Shown piece after piece: positions 35,852 through 45,934 of a stretch of DNA of 64,000 nucleotides. Below the pieces are notes generated by a model. The model was not told the DNA's origin. It saw nothing but the letters and a program-made list of their open reading frames with translations, and made no database searches. The DNA is from Solwaraspora sp. WMMD1047 (GTDB lineage Bacteria; Actinomycetota; Actinomycetes; Mycobacteriales; Micromonosporaceae). Position numbers and translations under genes: made by a program. Positions within the stretch are counted from its first letter, which is position 1. The number at the start of each line of letters is the position of its first letter. The stretch is from the NCBI RefSeq assembly GCF_029626155.1, contig NZ_JARUBL010000001.1, positions 930,001 through 994,000 on the forward strand, in the 5' to 3' direction.

Positions 35852-37944
35852 CACGCGGCTGTCCGGGCCGGCGGCTCGGCGAGCACCGCGACCCCGCCGC
35901 CGGCCAACCGCACCGGCCCGAAGTGCTCGGTGCCGGTCAGCAGGTCGACGCCGGCCGCCGCGACCTCCGCCGGATCGTCGCCGTGGTTGAGCAGGAACAG
36001 GTACGACCGGCCGTCCGGCTGCCGGCGCCGGATCGCCTCTACACCGGGCGGCACCGGGTGATCCGGCCCGACACCGGCCGCCTCGGCGATCCCGCCGAGC
36101 AACCGGCCCAGGTCCGCGTCGACCAGCCGGGTACTGACGTACCAGGCGGCCCCGCCAGCGGTCCCGATGGTTCCGCCGGCTTCGCTTTCGGCGGCTTCGC
36201 TTCCGGCGGGGGGCCGGTCCGCAGGCGTCGCCGCCCGGCGGGTGATCGCCGGGCCGCCGGCGGTCGGGCCGTCGGCGTAGTGCGCCACCACCTCGGCGTC
36301 CGGGGCGGTCAGCTCCTCGGTCCAGTTGGCGCCCGTACCCCCGTCGTCGAGCCGGACCGCGCCGCCGGCCGGCAGCGGCGCGAACTCCTCGACCCGGATG
36401 CCGAGCAGGGCGGCGAACGCGCCGGGCAGCGGCGCCGGTCGGACCCGGTCGCAGCCGTCGACCAGCCCGCTGTACGCCCCGACCACGAGCGTGCCGCCGG
36501 CGCGCAGGTATCCGTCCAGGTTGGCCACCGCGGTGTCGTCCACCGCGTACAGTGCCGGGGCCAGCACCAGCCGGTAGCCGGTCAGGTCGGCGCCGGGGTG
36601 GGCCAGGTCGGCGGTGATCCCGGCCCGCCAGAGCGCGGTGTGCCAGCGCCGGATCTCCTCGAAGGCGACCATCTCGGTGCTCGGCTGGTTCGGCGCCTCC
36701 TGCGCCCAGGCGCTCGGATAGTCCAGCAGCAGCGCGACCCGGGCCTCGGTCCGGGCGCCCTCGACCGGCGCCAGCGCCCGCAGGTGCCGGCCGAGCTGGA
36801 CCACCTCGCGCCAGATCTTCGAGTCGGTCCCGGCGTGCGGAACCATCGCCGAGTGCCACTTCTCCGAGCCGGCCCGGCTGGCCCGCCACTGGAAGAACAG
36901 CGCCCCCTCGGAGCCGCGGGCGACGTGCGCCAGGCTGTCCCGGACCAGTTGGCCGGCGGGCTTGCGCAGGTTACGCGGCTGCCAGTTGACGGCGCTCGTG
37001 GAGTGCTCCATCAGCAGCCACGGGCCGCCGGCCAGGGAGCGGCTCAGGTCGGCGGCGAAGGCGATCTGCGCCGGCCCGGGCAACGGGTGCTCGCCGAGCA
37101 GGTAGTGGTCGTTGGAGACCAGCCGGTCCGGGCCGGTCAACTCCGGCGCCCAGGCCCAGTAGTCCAGGTTGAAGCAGCTACCGGTCATCAGGTTGGTGGT
37201 CACCGGTACGCCGGGCGACAGCTCGTGCAGCACGTCCCGCTCGGCGCTGAAGCAGGCCAGGTGCTCGTCGGAGCTGAACCGCCGGAAGTCCAGCAGCTGC
37301 CCGGGGTTGGCCGACGTCGGGGTGGGCAGCGGCGGCTGCACCTGCTCCCAGTCGGTGTAGGTCTGGGACCAGAACGCGGTGCCCCAGGCATCGTTGAGGC
37401 CGGCCAGGTCGCCGTAGCGGGCGCGCAGCCAGTCCCGGAACGCGGCGGCCGACACCTCGCAGTAGCAGTGCGCGTTGTGGCAGGCGTACTCGTTGTGCAC
37501 GTGCCACATGGCCAGCGCCGGGTGCCCGGCGTAGCGGCGGGCGAGCTGTTCGGTCAGGTCGCGGGCGGCCCGCCGGTAGACCGGTGAGCTGGGGCAGATC
37601 GCCTGCCGGCTGCCGTAGGTGAGCCGGCGCCCGGCGGCGTCCACCGGCAGCGTCTCCGGGTGCGCCCGGGAGAACCAGATCGGCGGCGAGGCGGTGGCGG
37701 TGGCGAGGTCGACGGCGATCCCGCCGGCGTGCAGCCCGTCCATGATCCGGTCCAGCTTGTCGAACTCGTACCGGCCCGGGGCGGGTTCCAGCCAGGCCCA
37801 GCCGAAGACGGCGACGCTGACCAGGTTGACCCCGGCCTCGCGCATCAGGGCCACGTCCTCGGCCCAGACCTGCTCGGGCCACTGCTCGGGGTTGTAGTCG
37901 CCCCCGTAGGCCATCCCGCGGATCCCCGGCACCAGCTTGCCCAC
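35851..37944 (-). CDS. GH42 beta-galactosidase
   Basis: Hydrolyses beta-galactosides. About 697 residues in the usual three parts: a TIM barrel (to about 390), a trimerisation domain (about 395-600) and a small C-terminal beta domain. Acid/base Glu is E152 in HVHNEYAC, the nucleophile is E313 in WLLMEHST, and the zinc cysteines C117, C155, C160 and C162 (CHNAHCYC) are present. I chose GTG 37944 (GGGAG 6 nt upstream; protein starts just before IRGMAYGGDYNPEQW) and not the codon at 37989. A Glu/Ala-rich insert near 575-600 is extra. No signal peptide, so the enzyme is cytoplasmic. Confidence 0.92.
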   Translation of the reverse strand: MGKLVPGIRGMAYGGDYNPEQWPEQVWAEDVALMREAGVNLVSVAVFGWAWLEPAPGRYEFDKLDRIMDGLHAGGIAVDLATATASPPIWFSRAHPETLPVDAAGRRLTYGSRQAICPSSPVYRRAARDLTEQLARRYAGHPALAMWHVHNEYACHNAHCYCEVSAAAFRDWLRARYGDLAGLNDAWGTAFWSQTYTDWEQVQPPLPTPTSANPGQLLDFRRFSSDEHLACFSAERDVLHELSPGVPVTTNLMTGSCFNLDYWAWAPELTGPDRLVSNDHYLLGEHPLPGPAQIAFAADLSRSLAGGPWLLMEHSTSAVNWQPRNLRKPAGQLVRDSLAHVARGSEGALFFQWRASRAGSEKWHSAMVPHAGTDSKIWREVVQLGRHLRALAPVEGARTEARVALLLDYPSAWAQEAPNQPSTEMVAFEEIRRWHTALWRAGITADLAHPGADLTGYRLVLAPALYAVDDTAVANLDGYLRAGGTLVVGAYSGLVDGCDRVRPAPLPGAFAALLGIRVEEFAPLPAGGAVRLDDGGTGANWTEELTAPDAEVVAHYADGPTAGGPAITRRAATPADRPPAGSEAAESEAGGTIGTAGGAAWYVSTRLVDADLGRLLGGIAEAAGVGPDHPVPPGVEAIRRRQPDGRSYLFLLNHGDDPAEVAAAGVDLLTGTEHFGPVRLAGGGVAVLAEPPARTAA

Positions 37945-37959
37945 ACCGACTCCCAACGT

Positions 37960-38010
37960 GCCCGCACGAAATCCAACAGATACGAACACTAGCGGGCGGG
38001 CTGATGCCAG
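37960..38010 (-). promoter_or_regulatory. Candidate promoter/operator of the galactoside operon
   Basis: On the minus strand, TTCCCT, a 17-nt spacer and TAGTGT precede the gene. Immediately downstream, TGTT occurs twice within TGTTCGTATCTGTTGG, the kind of short direct repeat that DeoR proteins bind. Position and regulator support the guess; the motif is weak. Confidence 0.3.
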
Positions 38011-38037
38011 GGAAGCCCACGGGCGGGTCGCCGCAGG

Positions 38038-39591
38038 TCAGGGGCTGGCGACCAGGCCGGTCAGGCCGGTGGCGAGCTTCGGCTCCACCCAGCCGGTCTC
38101 GGTCAGGTGCGCCAGCACCGCGTCGACCCCCTCGGCCACCGTGATCCGGCTGGTGTCCAGGACCAGGTCGGCGTCGGTCGGCTCCTCGTACGGGTCGTCG
38201 ATGCCGGTCATCCCGGTGATCTGACCGGCCCGGGCGCGCGCGTAGAGACCCTTGCGGTCCCGCTGCTCGCAGACCTCAAGCGGGGTCGCCACGTGCACCA
38301 GCAGGAATCCCGCCCCGGCCGCCAACGCCATCTGCCGGGCCGTCGCCCGGGCCTGGGCGTACGGGGCGATCGGGCAGCACAGCGCCATGCCCCGGTGCCG
38401 GGCCACCTCGGCCGCCACCCAGCCGATCCGGCGGACGTTCAGATCCCGGTCGGCCTTGCTGAAGCCGAGCCCGGCGGAGAGTTCCCGGCGGACCACGTCG
38501 CCGTCGAGCAGGGTGACCGTCCGGTCGCCGCTCTCCCGCAACGAGTCGGCCAGCCCGCGGGCGATCGTCGACTTGCCCGACCCGGACAGGCCGGTGAAGA
38601 AGACCACCAGACCACGGTGCCGGCGCGGCGGCCGGGCCCGGCTCAGCTCCTTCGCCACCGCCGGCGGGGTGTGCCACTCGGGCAGTGGGAAACCCCGGTC
38701 GAGCAGGTCCTCGATCTCGGCCTGGCTGAGCGCCAGCCGACGGTTGCGGGGTGGAATGTCGTCGCGCCAGCGCCACTGACCGTCCCGGTTGTCGTACGCC
38801 AGCTCGCGCGGCACCAGCACCCGCAGCCCGCCGCCGGTGAGCATCTCCCCGGTGGAGAGCAGATGGGTCACCCCGTACGACGCCGCCACCCGGGCCCGCA
38901 GCAGGGCGTCGCGGATCTCGTCGCCGCGCCGCACCATCGGCACCGCCACCAGGGTGGCCGGCGGCATCCGGTCGCGAGCCCCGAAGATGCTGCGGACCAG
39001 CACCTCCGGCGGCAGCCCGTCGGCGCCGAGCTCGCTGATCGGGATCAGGATCAGCAGGTGGGCGGCGAGGGTCCGGGCGGCGTGCGCGATCTGGGCGAGC
39101 TGCGGGCGGTGCAGCGGCCGGTCGGCCACCACGCCGAGCACCCGGCCCGGCGGGAGCAACCCCCGGACCTCCTCCGGGGTACGCCGCAGCCGCTGGAACG
39201 GGCCGTGCCCGCCGTCGCCGAGCCGGCGGACGCTGCCGCCGACCCCGGCCAGCCCGTCCCGGGTCGGCCACACGTCGCTGACGTCGAGCAGGGCGACCGG
39301 GGCGTCCTCGGGGTCGGTCAGCACCAGCGCCCGGTGCAGCGGGTTGGCGAGGTCCAGCCGCTCGGCGATCGCGACCGGCACCTGCAGGGTCACCGGCACC
39401 GGCCAGGGGGTACCGTCGGCGAGCTGGCCGCGGCGCGCCAGGGCGGCCAGATCCGCCCGGGTGTGGAAGCCCGTGAGCGGGGCATACGCGCCGGTCAGGA
39501 GCAGTTCGAGATCAGCCAGCTCGTACGGGCGCGGGGTGTACGCCGGAGCGTCCCGCAGCACCTCGTCGGGCAGCACCCACCCGTTGCTCAT
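38038..39591 (-). CDS. cysC: Adenylylsulfate kinase fused to a degenerate ATP-sulfurylase domain
   Basis: 517 residues. The C-terminal third (about 325-515) is an intact APS kinase: P-loop GLSGSGKST at 334-342, LLDGDVVRRELSAGLGFSKADRD, CPIAPY and a KGLYARARAG lid, which makes PAPS from APS. The N-terminal two thirds follow the ATP-sulfurylase fold (LLLTGAYAPLTGF, LANPLHRALV), but the catalytic QTRNPxHRxH block is replaced by ADRPLHRPQLAQIAH, so the sulfurylase is probably inactive or altered. A CysDN-type sulfurylase may exist elsewhere. ATG 39591 is the likely start; the Shine-Dalgarno is weak. Confidence 0.87.
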   Translation of the reverse strand: MSNGWVLPDEVLRDAPAYTPRPYELADLELLLTGAYAPLTGFHTRADLAALARRGQLADGTPWPVPVTLQVPVAIAERLDLANPLHRALVLTDPEDAPVALLDVSDVWPTRDGLAGVGGSVRRLGDGGHGPFQRLRRTPEEVRGLLPPGRVLGVVADRPLHRPQLAQIAHAARTLAAHLLILIPISELGADGLPPEVLVRSIFGARDRMPPATLVAVPMVRRGDEIRDALLRARVAASYGVTHLLSTGEMLTGGGLRVLVPRELAYDNRDGQWRWRDDIPPRNRRLALSQAEIEDLLDRGFPLPEWHTPPAVAKELSRARPPRRHRGLVVFFTGLSGSGKSTIARGLADSLRESGDRTVTLLDGDVVRRELSAGLGFSKADRDLNVRRIGWVAAEVARHRGMALCCPIAPYAQARATARQMALAAGAGFLLVHVATPLEVCEQRDRKGLYARARAGQITGMTGIDDPYEEPTDADLVLDTSRITVAEGVDAVLAHLTETGWVEPKLATGLTGLVASP

Positions 39592-39744
39592 CCCACCCCC
39601 AACACCGGACCGGCCCACAGTTTCTCAGCCCGCCGCCGATCGGTCGAGACTGCCACCCCAGCGGATAATGATCAACTCGCCGGGACCCACCCCCTCAGGG
39701 ATGGGACCGGGGCGTTCCCTGATTCGCGACGAGCCCCCGGTCCC

Positions 39745-39750
39745 TACGCT
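39745..39750 (+). promoter_or_regulatory. -10 element of a probably leaderless ABC operon
   Basis: TACGCT ends 7 nt before the GTG of the first ABC gene, with no Shine-Dalgarno. This is the same geometry as at purN. Confidence 0.5.
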
Positions 39751-39757
39751 GAGCGAC

Positions 39758-40678
39758 GTGACACTGATAGCGACCCAGTCGCTCACCAAGACGTACGGCA
39801 ACCGGGTGACCGCCCTGGCCGATCTCACGGTGGCGGTCGAACCGGGGATCGTCGGGCTGGTCGGCGCGAACGGCGCCGGCAAGTCGACCTTCATCAAGAT
39901 CCTGTTGGGGCTGCTGCCGCCGACCACCGGCGAGGCCCGGGTGCTCGGTCTCGACCCGACCACGGACGGTCAGACCGTCCGGGCCCGGGTCGGCTACATG
40001 CCCGAGCACGACTGCCTGCCGCCCGACCTGAGCGCGGCCGAGTTCGTCACCCACATGGGTCGGATGAGCGGCCTGCCCCGCAGCACCGCCCGGGAACGGG
40101 CCTCCGAGGCGCTGCGGCACGTCGGCCTCTACGAGGAGCGCTACCGGCAGGTGGGCGGCTACTCGACCGGCATGAAGCAGCGGGTCAAGCTCGCCCAGGC
40201 GCTGGTGCACGACCCCGACCTGCTGCTGCTCGACGAGCCCACCAACGGCCTGGACCCGGCCGGCCGGGACGCCATGCTCAGCCTGATCCACCGGATCGGC
40301 ACCGAGTTCGGCATCTCCGTGCTGGTCTGCTCTCACCTGCTCGGCGAGGTCGAGCGGATCTGCGACGCGCTGATCGCGATCGACGGCGGCCGGCTGCTGC
40401 GGTCGGCGCAGGTCTCGGACATGACCACCGCCACCGACGTGCTCACCGTCGAGGTGAGCGAGGGCACCGACGAGCTGGCGGCGCGGCTGACCGGCCTGCG
40501 GCTGCCGGTGAGCCGGGAGGGCCGGCTGCTGCTCGTACCGCTTGCCGACGACGCCACCTACGACCTGATCCTGACCACGGTCGCCGAGCTGGACCTGCCG
40601 TTGCACCGGCTCGACCAGCGCCGGCACCGGGTGTCCGAGCTGTTCGCCACGAGGGAGACCACAAGTGCCCAGGTCTGA
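39758..40678 (+). CDS. ABC transporter ATPase (first of a two-ATPase, two-permease unit)
   Basis: 306 residues: Walker A GANGAGKST, signature YSTGMKQR, Walker B LLLLDEPTNGLD and H-loop CSHLL. The sequence after residue 215 is an accessory domain seen in ABC-2 type ATPases. GTG 39758 gives a normal N-terminus (MTLIATQSLTKTYG). Overlaps the permease gene by 14 nt. The cargo is unknown; the four-gene set resembles the ABC-2 export units common in actinomycetes. Confidence 0.9.
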   Translation: MTLIATQSLTKTYGNRVTALADLTVAVEPGIVGLVGANGAGKSTFIKILLGLLPPTTGEARVLGLDPTTDGQTVRARVGYMPEHDCLPPDLSAAEFVTHMGRMSGLPRSTARERASEALRHVGLYEERYRQVGGYSTGMKQRVKLAQALVHDPDLLLLDEPTNGLDPAGRDAMLSLIHRIGTEFGISVLVCSHLLGEVERICDALIAIDGGRLLRSAQVSDMTTATDVLTVEVSEGTDELAARLTGLRLPVSREGRLLLVPLADDATYDLILTTVAELDLPLHRLDQRRHRVSELFATRETTSAQV

Positions 40679-41539
40679 CACCGCCGCACCCCCGACCGGG
40701 GTCATCCACGACATCGGCTACCAGCGCTACGAGGGCACCCGCCTCGGCCGCCGGCACATCGTCGGCGCGCTCTACCTGCACGGTCTGCGGACCGCCTTCG
40801 GGCTCGGCCGCAGCGCCAAGGCGAAGATCTTCCCCTGGCTGATCGTCGGCACCGTCGGCGCGGTCGCCGCGGTGCTGGTCGCGATCCGCACCCAGACCGG
40901 CGAGGTGGTGCTGAGCTACCCGGAGTTCCCCGAGGTGCTCACCCTGCTGATCATCTTCTTCTGCGCCATCGTCGCGCCGGAGCTGGCCTCCCGGGACCTG
41001 CACAGCGGGGTGCTACCGCTGTATTTCGCCCGGCCACTACGCCGTAGCGACTACGCGCTGGCGAAGCTGGCCGCGCTGCTCACCGCGACGTTCCTGATGC
41101 TGGCCGGCCCACTGACGGTGATGTTCGCCGGTGCCGCGTTCTCGTTGCCGGACGTCTCGGCCGTCTGGACCGAGTTCGGCGACTTCCTGCCCGGCGTGGC
41201 GCACGCCGCCATCCACGCGGTCGTCTTCGGCTCGATCGCCCTGCTGATCGCCTCGGTGGTCAAGCGTCGGGCGGTGGCCGCCGCGGCGATCGTCGGCGCC
41301 TTCCTGGTCACCACCCCGGTGGTCGGGGTGCTCGCCGTCATGCCGTCCCGGACCGCCAACGAGCTGTCCGGCCTGGCCAGCCCCGCCACCCTGGTCGGCG
41401 GCATCGGCGACTGGCTCTTCGGGTCGGACGGCGAGTTCGGCGTCGGCGACTTCGGTCCGCTCTACGGCCTGGTCGCGGTCGGATTCGTCGCCGCCTGCGT
41501 CCTGCTGCTGCTCGCCCGCTACCGGAAGGTCGCCGCCGC

Positions 41540-41543
<4 letters not shown>
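40665..41543 (+). CDS. ABC-2 type transporter permease
   Basis: 292 residues with six or seven membrane segments (about 65-83, 98-115, 137-160, 188-205, 212-235, 268-288). It opens with the recurrent IHDIGYQRYEGTRLGRRHI segment of this permease family and has PELASRDLHSGVLPLYFARPLRRSDYALAK, the region expected to contact an ATPase. GTG start inside the preceding gene; overlaps the next by 4 nt. Confidence 0.85.
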
Positions 41544-42541
<998 letters not shown>

Positions 42542-42542
42542 G

Positions 42543-43253
42543 ATGTCGACCATTTCGTGGATCACCGCGCGCGGCCTGTTCGGCCGGCGCCGGTTCCTGC
42601 TGCTGCTCCCGCTGCCGCTGCTGCTGGTCGGTCTCGCCGTGCTGTCCCGGGCGTCCGGCATCGACCCGGCCGAGTGGGGGCCGCCGGTCCTCGTCGGCCT
42701 CGGGCTAGCCGTGGTACTGCCGGTGATCGCGTTGATCGTCGGTACCGGCGTGCTCGGCTCCGAGATCGACGACGGCACCATCGTGCACATCCTGACCAAG
42801 CCGCTGCCGCGCTGGCAGATCGTGCTGCCGAAGCTGTTCGTCGCGGCCGGCATCACCGCCGTCACCGCGGCCGTCCCGCTCTACGTCGCCGGGGTGCTGG
42901 CCGACTCGGTCAGCCTGGGGTTGGCGCTGGCCGCGGCGAGCGCGGTGGGCGCGCTGGCGTACTCGGCGCTGTTCCTGGCGCTGAGTCTGCTCACCCGGCG
43001 GCCGGTGCTGCTCGGCCTGGTCTACGTGCTGATCTGGGAGGGGCTGCTGACCAACCTGGTGTCCGGCACCCGGGTGCTGTCGATCCAGCAGTACGTGGTG
43101 GCGTTCGCCGACCGGATCGCCCCCACCGACCTGCTCGACGGCGCGGTGTCGGTGCCGGTGGCCACGGTGATGACGGTGCTGCTGACGGTCGGCTTCACCG
43201 TGCTGGCGGTGGACCGGCTCCGCTCCTTCAGCGTGGCCGGCGAGACGAGCTGA
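42543..43253 (+). CDS. ABC-2 type transporter permease (second)
   Basis: 236 residues with six membrane segments. LGSEIDDGTIVHILTKPLPRWQIVLPK marks the same ABC-2 architecture as the first permease. It ends 18 nt before a strong terminator, so the operon has four genes. Confidence 0.87.
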   Translation: MSTISWITARGLFGRRRFLLLLPLPLLLVGLAVLSRASGIDPAEWGPPVLVGLGLAVVLPVIALIVGTGVLGSEIDDGTIVHILTKPLPRWQIVLPKLFVAAGITAVTAAVPLYVAGVLADSVSLGLALAAASAVGALAYSALFLALSLLTRRPVLLGLVYVLIWEGLLTNLVSGTRVLSIQQYVVAFADRIAPTDLLDGAVSVPVATVMTVLLTVGFTVLAVDRLRSFSVAGETS

Positions 43254-43271
43254 CCGGCGTTACTGCTATGG

Positions 43272-43317
43272 CGCCGCCGGCTGACCCGGCATGGGAACGG
43301 GTCAGCCGGCGGCGTTT
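43272..43317. terminator. Terminator after the four-gene ABC unit
   Basis: A perfect 17-bp stem (43272-43288 with 43298-43314), a 9-nt loop and TTT follow. It can also serve the convergent regulator gene at 43375. Confidence 0.85.
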
Positions 43318-43374
43318 CCGGTCCTTGGGCCGCGGCTGCCGCGCCTGGAGGCCCAGACACTCGACGGATGCCGC

Positions 43375-44328
43375 TCACACAGTTGTCTGCGGTGGACGGA
43401 ACACCTTGCGGTAGGCGCCGGGTGTGACGCCGAGGAGCTGCAGGAACTGGGCCCGGAAGTTGCTCGTGGTCGGGAACCCGGTCTGGGCGGCGATCCGGTC
43501 GACCGTGTGGTCGGTGGTTTCCAGCAGCTCCTGGGCGTGCCGGATGCGCACCCCCGACACCCACTGCATCGGGCTCTGCCCGGTCTCGTCGGCGAACCGG
43601 CGGGTGAGCGTACGCACGCTCATGCCCGCCGCCCCGGCGATGTCGGCGAGGGTGAGGTCGCGGTGCGCATTCGCTTCGATCCAGTCCAACGCCCTGGTCA
43701 GCGTCGTGGTCCGGGCGCTCGCCCGGTTCCGGACGATGTACTGCGCCTGCCCGCCCGGCCGGTGCAGCGGCGCGACGGCGAGGCGGGCGGCGTCCGCCGC
43801 GACGGCCGTCCCGTAGTCGCGCTCGACGAGGTGCAGGCACAGGTCGAGACCGGACGCGGCACCGGCGGAGGTCAGAATGTCGCCGTTGTCGGTGTAGAGC
43901 AGGTCGGGGTTCATCCGGACCGCGGGATGCCGGCGCGCGAGTTCGTCCGCGGCGAGCCAGTGGGTCGTCGCGTCCCGCCCGTCGAGTAGCCCGGCCTCGG
44001 CCAGCGTGAACGCGCCGACGCAGATCGACGCGATCCGCGTCCCGCGTTGCGCCACCGCCCGCAGGGCCGCCAGCACGGGAGGCGGCGACGGCCGCAGCGG
44101 GTCGTTGCGTCCCGGCACCACGATCAGGTCGGCGCGTTCGATCGCGTCCAGCCCTTCATCGACAGACAGGCGCAGTGGACCGGCCTGGACGGACCGCTCG
44201 TGGCCGGCCACGACCAGCCGGTACCCCGGCCGGCCGTCCGGCAGGCGCACGCGCCCGAAGGTCTCCACGGCGGTGGCCATATCGAAGGCAATCGCATCCG
44301 GCAGCGCAAGCACGACGACGGTGTGCAT
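43375..44328 (-). CDS. GlxA-type regulator: DJ-1/PfpI domain plus AraC DNA-binding domain
   Basis: 317 residues. The N-terminal DJ-1-like domain (about 1-185) includes the nucleophile-elbow cysteine in ASICVGAFTLAEAGLLDGR. The C-terminal AraC domain has two helix-turn-helix units (LTLADIAGAAGMSVRTLTRRF and DRIAAQTGFPTTSNFRAQF). Divergent from a DJ-1 gene that shares the AGLLDGR-x-ATTH segment, which it probably regulates through the 120-bp gap. ATG 44328 starts the DJ-1 fold properly; the codon at 44346 adds six unlikely residues. Confidence 0.88.
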   Translation of the reverse strand: MHTVVVLALPDAIAFDMATAVETFGRVRLPDGRPGYRLVVAGHERSVQAGPLRLSVDEGLDAIERADLIVVPGRNDPLRPSPPPVLAALRAVAQRGTRIASICVGAFTLAEAGLLDGRDATTHWLAADELARRHPAVRMNPDLLYTDNGDILTSAGAASGLDLCLHLVERDYGTAVAADAARLAVAPLHRPGGQAQYIVRNRASARTTTLTRALDWIEANAHRDLTLADIAGAAGMSVRTLTRRFADETGQSPMQWVSGVRIRHAQELLETTDHTVDRIAAQTGFPTTSNFRAQFLQLLGVTPGAYRKVFRPPQTTV

Positions 44329-44448
44329 CCCTGCAGAATAGGGCACTCCGGGCTTGGCCAGATACAGGTGATTCTAGTCCTGATAGCCACTTTTCGGCCG
44401 GCGCGGGGAACGCGAAGGTAGAGCGAGCGCCAACAGGAAGGATCACCC

Positions 44449-45120
44449 ATGCCCCGGATCAATGTTCAGATCGTGCTCTTCGACGGGTTCGACCCGCTCG
44501 ACGTGGTCGCCCCGTTCGAGGCGCTCACCGCCGGGAGCCAGTTCCTCGGCGGCGCGTTCGCGTTGGAACTCGTCAGCGCGGGCGGACCCGGCGTCGTGCG
44601 GTCCGGTAACCCCCGGATCACGCTGACGGCCACCGCCACCCTCGACCCGGACGCGCCCGGCTACGTGCTCGTCCCCGGGGCGGTCGGCCCGGTCGACGCG
44701 GACGCCGGAGAGGAGAGCATCCCGGCGCGCCTCGGCCGGTTCGCGTCGAGCGACGCGATGCCGCTGATCCGTCGAGCGCTCGACAACCCGGAGATCACCG
44801 TCGCGGCGTACTGCGGAGGTTCACTCGCCCTGGCGATGGCCGGCCTTCTCGACGGCCGCACCGCCACCACCCACGCGCTCGGCGTCGACCTGCTCGACAC
44901 CACGGGGGTGCACGCCGTCCGCGCCCGGGTGGTCGACGACGGCGACCTGATCAGCGGCGGCGGCGTCACCTCGGGCCTCGACGTCGCCCTCTACCTGCTC
45001 GAACGGGACTTCGGCCCGCACACCGCCCGCGCCGTCGAGGAGCTGTTCGAGTACGAGCGCCGCGGCACCACCTGGAAGAGCAGCCGGCAGCCGGCGACCG
45101 GCGTGCGGACCGGCGGGTGA
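44449..45120 (+). CDS. DJ-1/PfpI family protein
   Basis: 223 residues, single-domain: LFDGFDPLDVVAPFE at the N-terminus and the conserved Cys in VAAYCGGSLALAMAGLLDG, followed by ATTHALG. Members include isonitrile hydratases, glyoxalases and deglycases; I cannot choose. The AGGAAGG Shine-Dalgarno is strong. The next gene begins inside its stop (GTGA). Confidence 0.87.
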   Translation: MPRINVQIVLFDGFDPLDVVAPFEALTAGSQFLGGAFALELVSAGGPGVVRSGNPRITLTATATLDPDAPGYVLVPGAVGPVDADAGEESIPARLGRFASSDAMPLIRRALDNPEITVAAYCGGSLALAMAGLLDGRTATTHALGVDLLDTTGVHAVRARVVDDGDLISGGGVTSGLDVALYLLERDFGPHTARAVEELFEYERRGTTWKSSRQPATGVRTGG

Positions 45121-45602
45121 GCGCGTTCCTGCTGTCGGTGCATGTGCTCGCCGCCATCCTCGCCATCGGGCCGGTCGCCATCGCCGCGAGCATGTTCCCC
45201 CGCGCCGCGCGGCTCGCCCTCACCGCACCCGAACACCCCGAAAAGGGCGCCGCGGTACGCATCCTGCACCGCATCACCCGCGTCTACGCGGTGATCGGCG
45301 TCCTCGTTCCGGTGTTCGGACTCGCCACCGGTGCGAGCCTCGGCGTGCTCGGCGACAGTTGGCTGATCGTCTCCATGGTCCTGACCGCCGCCGCGGCCGC
45401 GCTGCTGATCGGGGTCATCCTCCCCGGCCAGCGACGGGTCCTCCGGGCGCTCACCACGGACGCGGACCGGACCGGCGACCTGGTGCCGGACCGGGTCGCG
45501 CGCCGGCTCGGGATGCTGACCGGCGTCTTCAACCTGCTCTGGGCGATCGTCGTCGTCCTGATGATCTACCGGCCCGGCTCGACGACGGGAGTCGGGCTGT
45601 GA
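45117..45602 (+). CDS. Four-helix integral membrane protein (DUF2269-like)
   Basis: 161 residues with four predicted membrane segments (about 5-27, 55-75, 82-100, 135-153), a His near the start of helix 1 (SVHVLAAILAIGP) and one in HRITRVYAVIG. The layout resembles DUF2269 membrane proteins, which I state with caution. Co-translated with the DJ-1 gene upstream and the small membrane gene downstream. Confidence 0.7.
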   Translation: MSAFLLSVHVLAAILAIGPVAIAASMFPRAARLALTAPEHPEKGAAVRILHRITRVYAVIGVLVPVFGLATGASLGVLGDSWLIVSMVLTAAAAALLIGVILPGQRRVLRALTTDADRTGDLVPDRVARRLGMLTGVFNLLWAIVVVLMIYRPGSTTGVGL

Positions 45603-45874
45603 GCCCGCGCCGCGTCCTCTGGGTCGCCGGCACGGTTGAGCTCGGCACGCTGGCGCTGCTGCTCGCGAACCTGGCGACCATCCACCTGCCGGAGCTCACC
45701 CGGGTGCTCGGCCCAGTCCACGGGCTGGCCTACACGGCCACCGTCATCACGGCCGTCCTCGTCATGGGCGGCCGCCACCGGGTGTGGCTGCTCGCGCTCA
45801 TCCCCGGCATCGGCGGCCTCCTGGCCGCGCCTGCCGCTCGCCTCCGACCGGCCACCGACGACGGCTGGCGGTAG
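45599..45874 (+). CDS. Small three-helix membrane protein (DUF3817-like)
   Basis: 91 residues with three membrane segments. The GPVHGLAYTATVITAVL block matches the GPxHG motif of DUF3817 proteins. GTG start within the preceding stop (GTGA). Third gene of the DJ-1 operon; function unknown. Confidence 0.68.
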   Translation: MSPRRVLWVAGTVELGTLALLLANLATIHLPELTRVLGPVHGLAYTATVITAVLVMGGRHRVWLLALIPGIGGLLAAPAARLRPATDDGWR

Positions 45875-45934
45875 GTCGCCGGGCACCCGATCCCGTCGAC
45901 CGGCCACCGGGACCGGGCTATCCGGACCAGGCCA

